Below are positions 7,571 to 8,412 of a stretch of DNA of 8,412 nucleotides, piece after piece. Origin of the DNA: Limisphaerales bacterium. GTDB lineage: Bacteria; Verrucomicrobiota; Verrucomicrobiia; Limisphaerales; UBA11358. The stretch is from assembly GCA_003133815.1 (NCBI GenBank), contig PKZR01000422.1:1-8412 (forward strand), in the 5' to 3' direction. Each line of letters begins with the position of its first letter. The first letter of the stretch is position 1. The position numbers and the translations under genes were made by a program. The notes under the pieces are model-generated. The model was not told the DNA's origin. It made no database searches and saw only the letters and a program-made list of their open reading frames with translations.

Positions 7571-7604
7571 TGTGTGACGAATCGCCGCGTGACATTCTCG
7601 TGAC

Positions 7605-8285
7605 GTGAAGCCACGCATTTTAGTAGTGGATGACGAGCCGGAGGCGGTGGAACTGGTCGAGTTCAACCTCAAGCAGGCCGGTTACACCGTCAGCACGGCG
7701 GCGGACGGCGCGGAAGCGCTCAAAAAAGCGCACTCGCAGCCGCCGGATTTGATCGTGCTCGACGTGATGCTGCCTGAAATGGACGGCTTCGAGGCATGCA
7801 AGGTGTTGCGGCTCGACCCGGCCACCACGAAAGTCCCCATCATCATGCTCACGGCGAAGGCGGCGGAGATTGACCGCGTGCTCGGCCTTGAGCTTGGCGC
7901 GGATGATTACCTGACCAAGCCTTTCAGCCCGCGCGAACTTCTGCTGCGCATCAAAAAAATTCTCGCACGCGGCGCGACCGAGGAAAAGCCGAAGGATCAG
8001 TTGCGTTTTGGCGACCTGCTGATCGACATCCCGCGCCACATAGCAAGCTGGAAGAGCAAGGCGATTGAATTGACGGCGACGGAATTCAAGCTGCTAACCG
8101 TCCTCGCCCAACGCGCTGGGCGCGTGCAGTCGCGCGATCATCTTCTCCGCGATGTCTGGGAATACGACAGTCTGATTGACACGCGCACTGTGGACACTCA
8201 CATGAGGCGGCTCCGCGAAAAACTCGGGCCTGCGTCGAAGCATCTGGACACGGTTCGCGGCGTCGGCTATCGCTTCGTAGAGTGA
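7605..8285 (+). CDS. phoB: PhoB-like OmpR-family response regulator
   Basis: This 226-residue cytoplasmic transcription factor has a receiver domain (about 3-117) and a winged-helix DNA-binding domain (about 130-226). Receiver residues seen: the acidic pair D9/D10, phosphoacceptor D53 in LIVLDVMLPEMDG, T83 in IIMLTAKA, and K105 in YLTKPFSP. The C-terminal domain has LTATEFKLLTVLAQRAGRVQSRDHLL, the TRTVDTHMRRLREKLG recognition region and the closing GVGYRF (219-224). Length and wording fit PhoB better than OmpR or KdpE. The start is GTG 7605, right before KPRILVVDDE; no ATG is suitable and no Shine-Dalgarno is visible. Its stop overlaps the next gene's ATG by one base, as expected for a coupled kinase. 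The Pho-box-like repeat upstream supports phosphate regulation, but the assignment to PhoB rests on similarity and context. Confidence 0.9.
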   Translation: MKPRILVVDDEPEAVELVEFNLKQAGYTVSTAADGAEALKKAHSQPPDLIVLDVMLPEMDGFEACKVLRLDPATTKVPIIMLTAKAAEIDRVLGLELGADDYLTKPFSPRELLLRIKKILARGATEEKPKDQLRFGDLLIDIPRHIASWKSKAIELTATEFKLLTVLAQRAGRVQSRDHLLRDVWEYDSLIDTRTVDTHMRRLREKLGPASKHLDTVRGVGYRFVE

Positions 8286-8412
8286 TGTGGCCGGTTCTCG
8301 CAATCATTGCAGCTGGTGTCGCCGTCGGAATCCATTTCTGGTGGCGGAAGAAATTTCTGCGCCAGCAAATGTCCCTTCATGCCGACATGGAAACTTTCCA
8401 GCGGCGGCATCA
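8285..8412 (+). CDS. Sensor histidine kinase (PhoR-like), N-terminal fragment (cut by window edge)
   Basis: An ATG at 8285-8287 shares its A with the TGA stop of the regulator gene, and the frame stays open to the window end (42 codons plus two bases). The translation begins MWPVLAIIAAGVAVGIHFWW, a single hydrophobic membrane segment, followed by the basic RKKFLRQQ and a polar helix. This is the usual opening of a PhoR-type kinase with a short membrane anchor. No PAS, HisKA or ATPase domain is included, so the kinase call depends on its one-base overlap with phoB. Confidence 0.7.
   Translation, partial: MWPVLAIIAAGVAVGIHFWWRKKFLRQQMSLHADMETFQRRH

Overview
This window looks like chromosomal, mostly housekeeping DNA from a GC-rich Gram-negative bacterium. 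The best guess is a member of the Verrucomicrobia (PVC group), possibly near Pedosphaera/Limisphaera. That guess rests on the sequence style of the AlaRS N-terminus and of RarA, on the small lipoprotein, and on the lack of obvious Shine-Dalgarno motifs. No rRNA or other decisive taxonomic marker is present. I see no insertion sequence, phage gene, CRISPR array or tRNA.

Layout. (1) Positions 1-241, minus strand: the 5' end of alaS, cut by the window edge. (2) 359-1351, plus: a DesA-like membrane fatty acid desaturase, divergent from alaS. (3) 1352-1737: a gene-free gap that is not empty. It holds a candidate promoter with an AT-rich upstream tract, a structured RNA whose fold resembles 6S RNA (about 1459-1628), and a clear intrinsic terminator (1671-1700). 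(4) 1738-3715, plus: rarA (mgsA) overlapping the start of the ygfA-type 5-formyltetrahydrofolate cyclo-ligase gene by 14 bp. (5) 4666-3724, minus: a two-gene unit with a good sigma70-type promoter. It encodes a membrane-anchored coiled-coil protein and, one base after its stop, a 56-residue lipoprotein that a length cut-off would miss. (6) 4814-5995, plus: an EboE-like TIM-barrel protein standing alone. (7) 7495-6083, minus: a fused NAD(P)HX epimerase/dehydratase. (8) 7605-8412, plus: a PhoB-like response regulator with a Pho-box-like repeat in front of it, then the start of a membrane sensor kinase overlapping its stop codon.

How the parts connect. The 6S-like RNA followed by rarA and ygfA recalls known genomic contexts of 6S RNA: ygfA in proteobacteria and, as I recall, rarA/yrvN in Bacillus. 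That context supports the RNA call. The coiled-coil protein and lipoprotein are probably one envelope-related operon. The PhoB/PhoR-like pair is probably a phosphate-responsive two-component system that regulates itself. I did not find a convincing new multi-gene system. The most worthwhile items are the 6S-like RNA locus, the overlooked lipoprotein operon, the orphan EboE with a coding tandem repeat, and the Pho-box arrangement.
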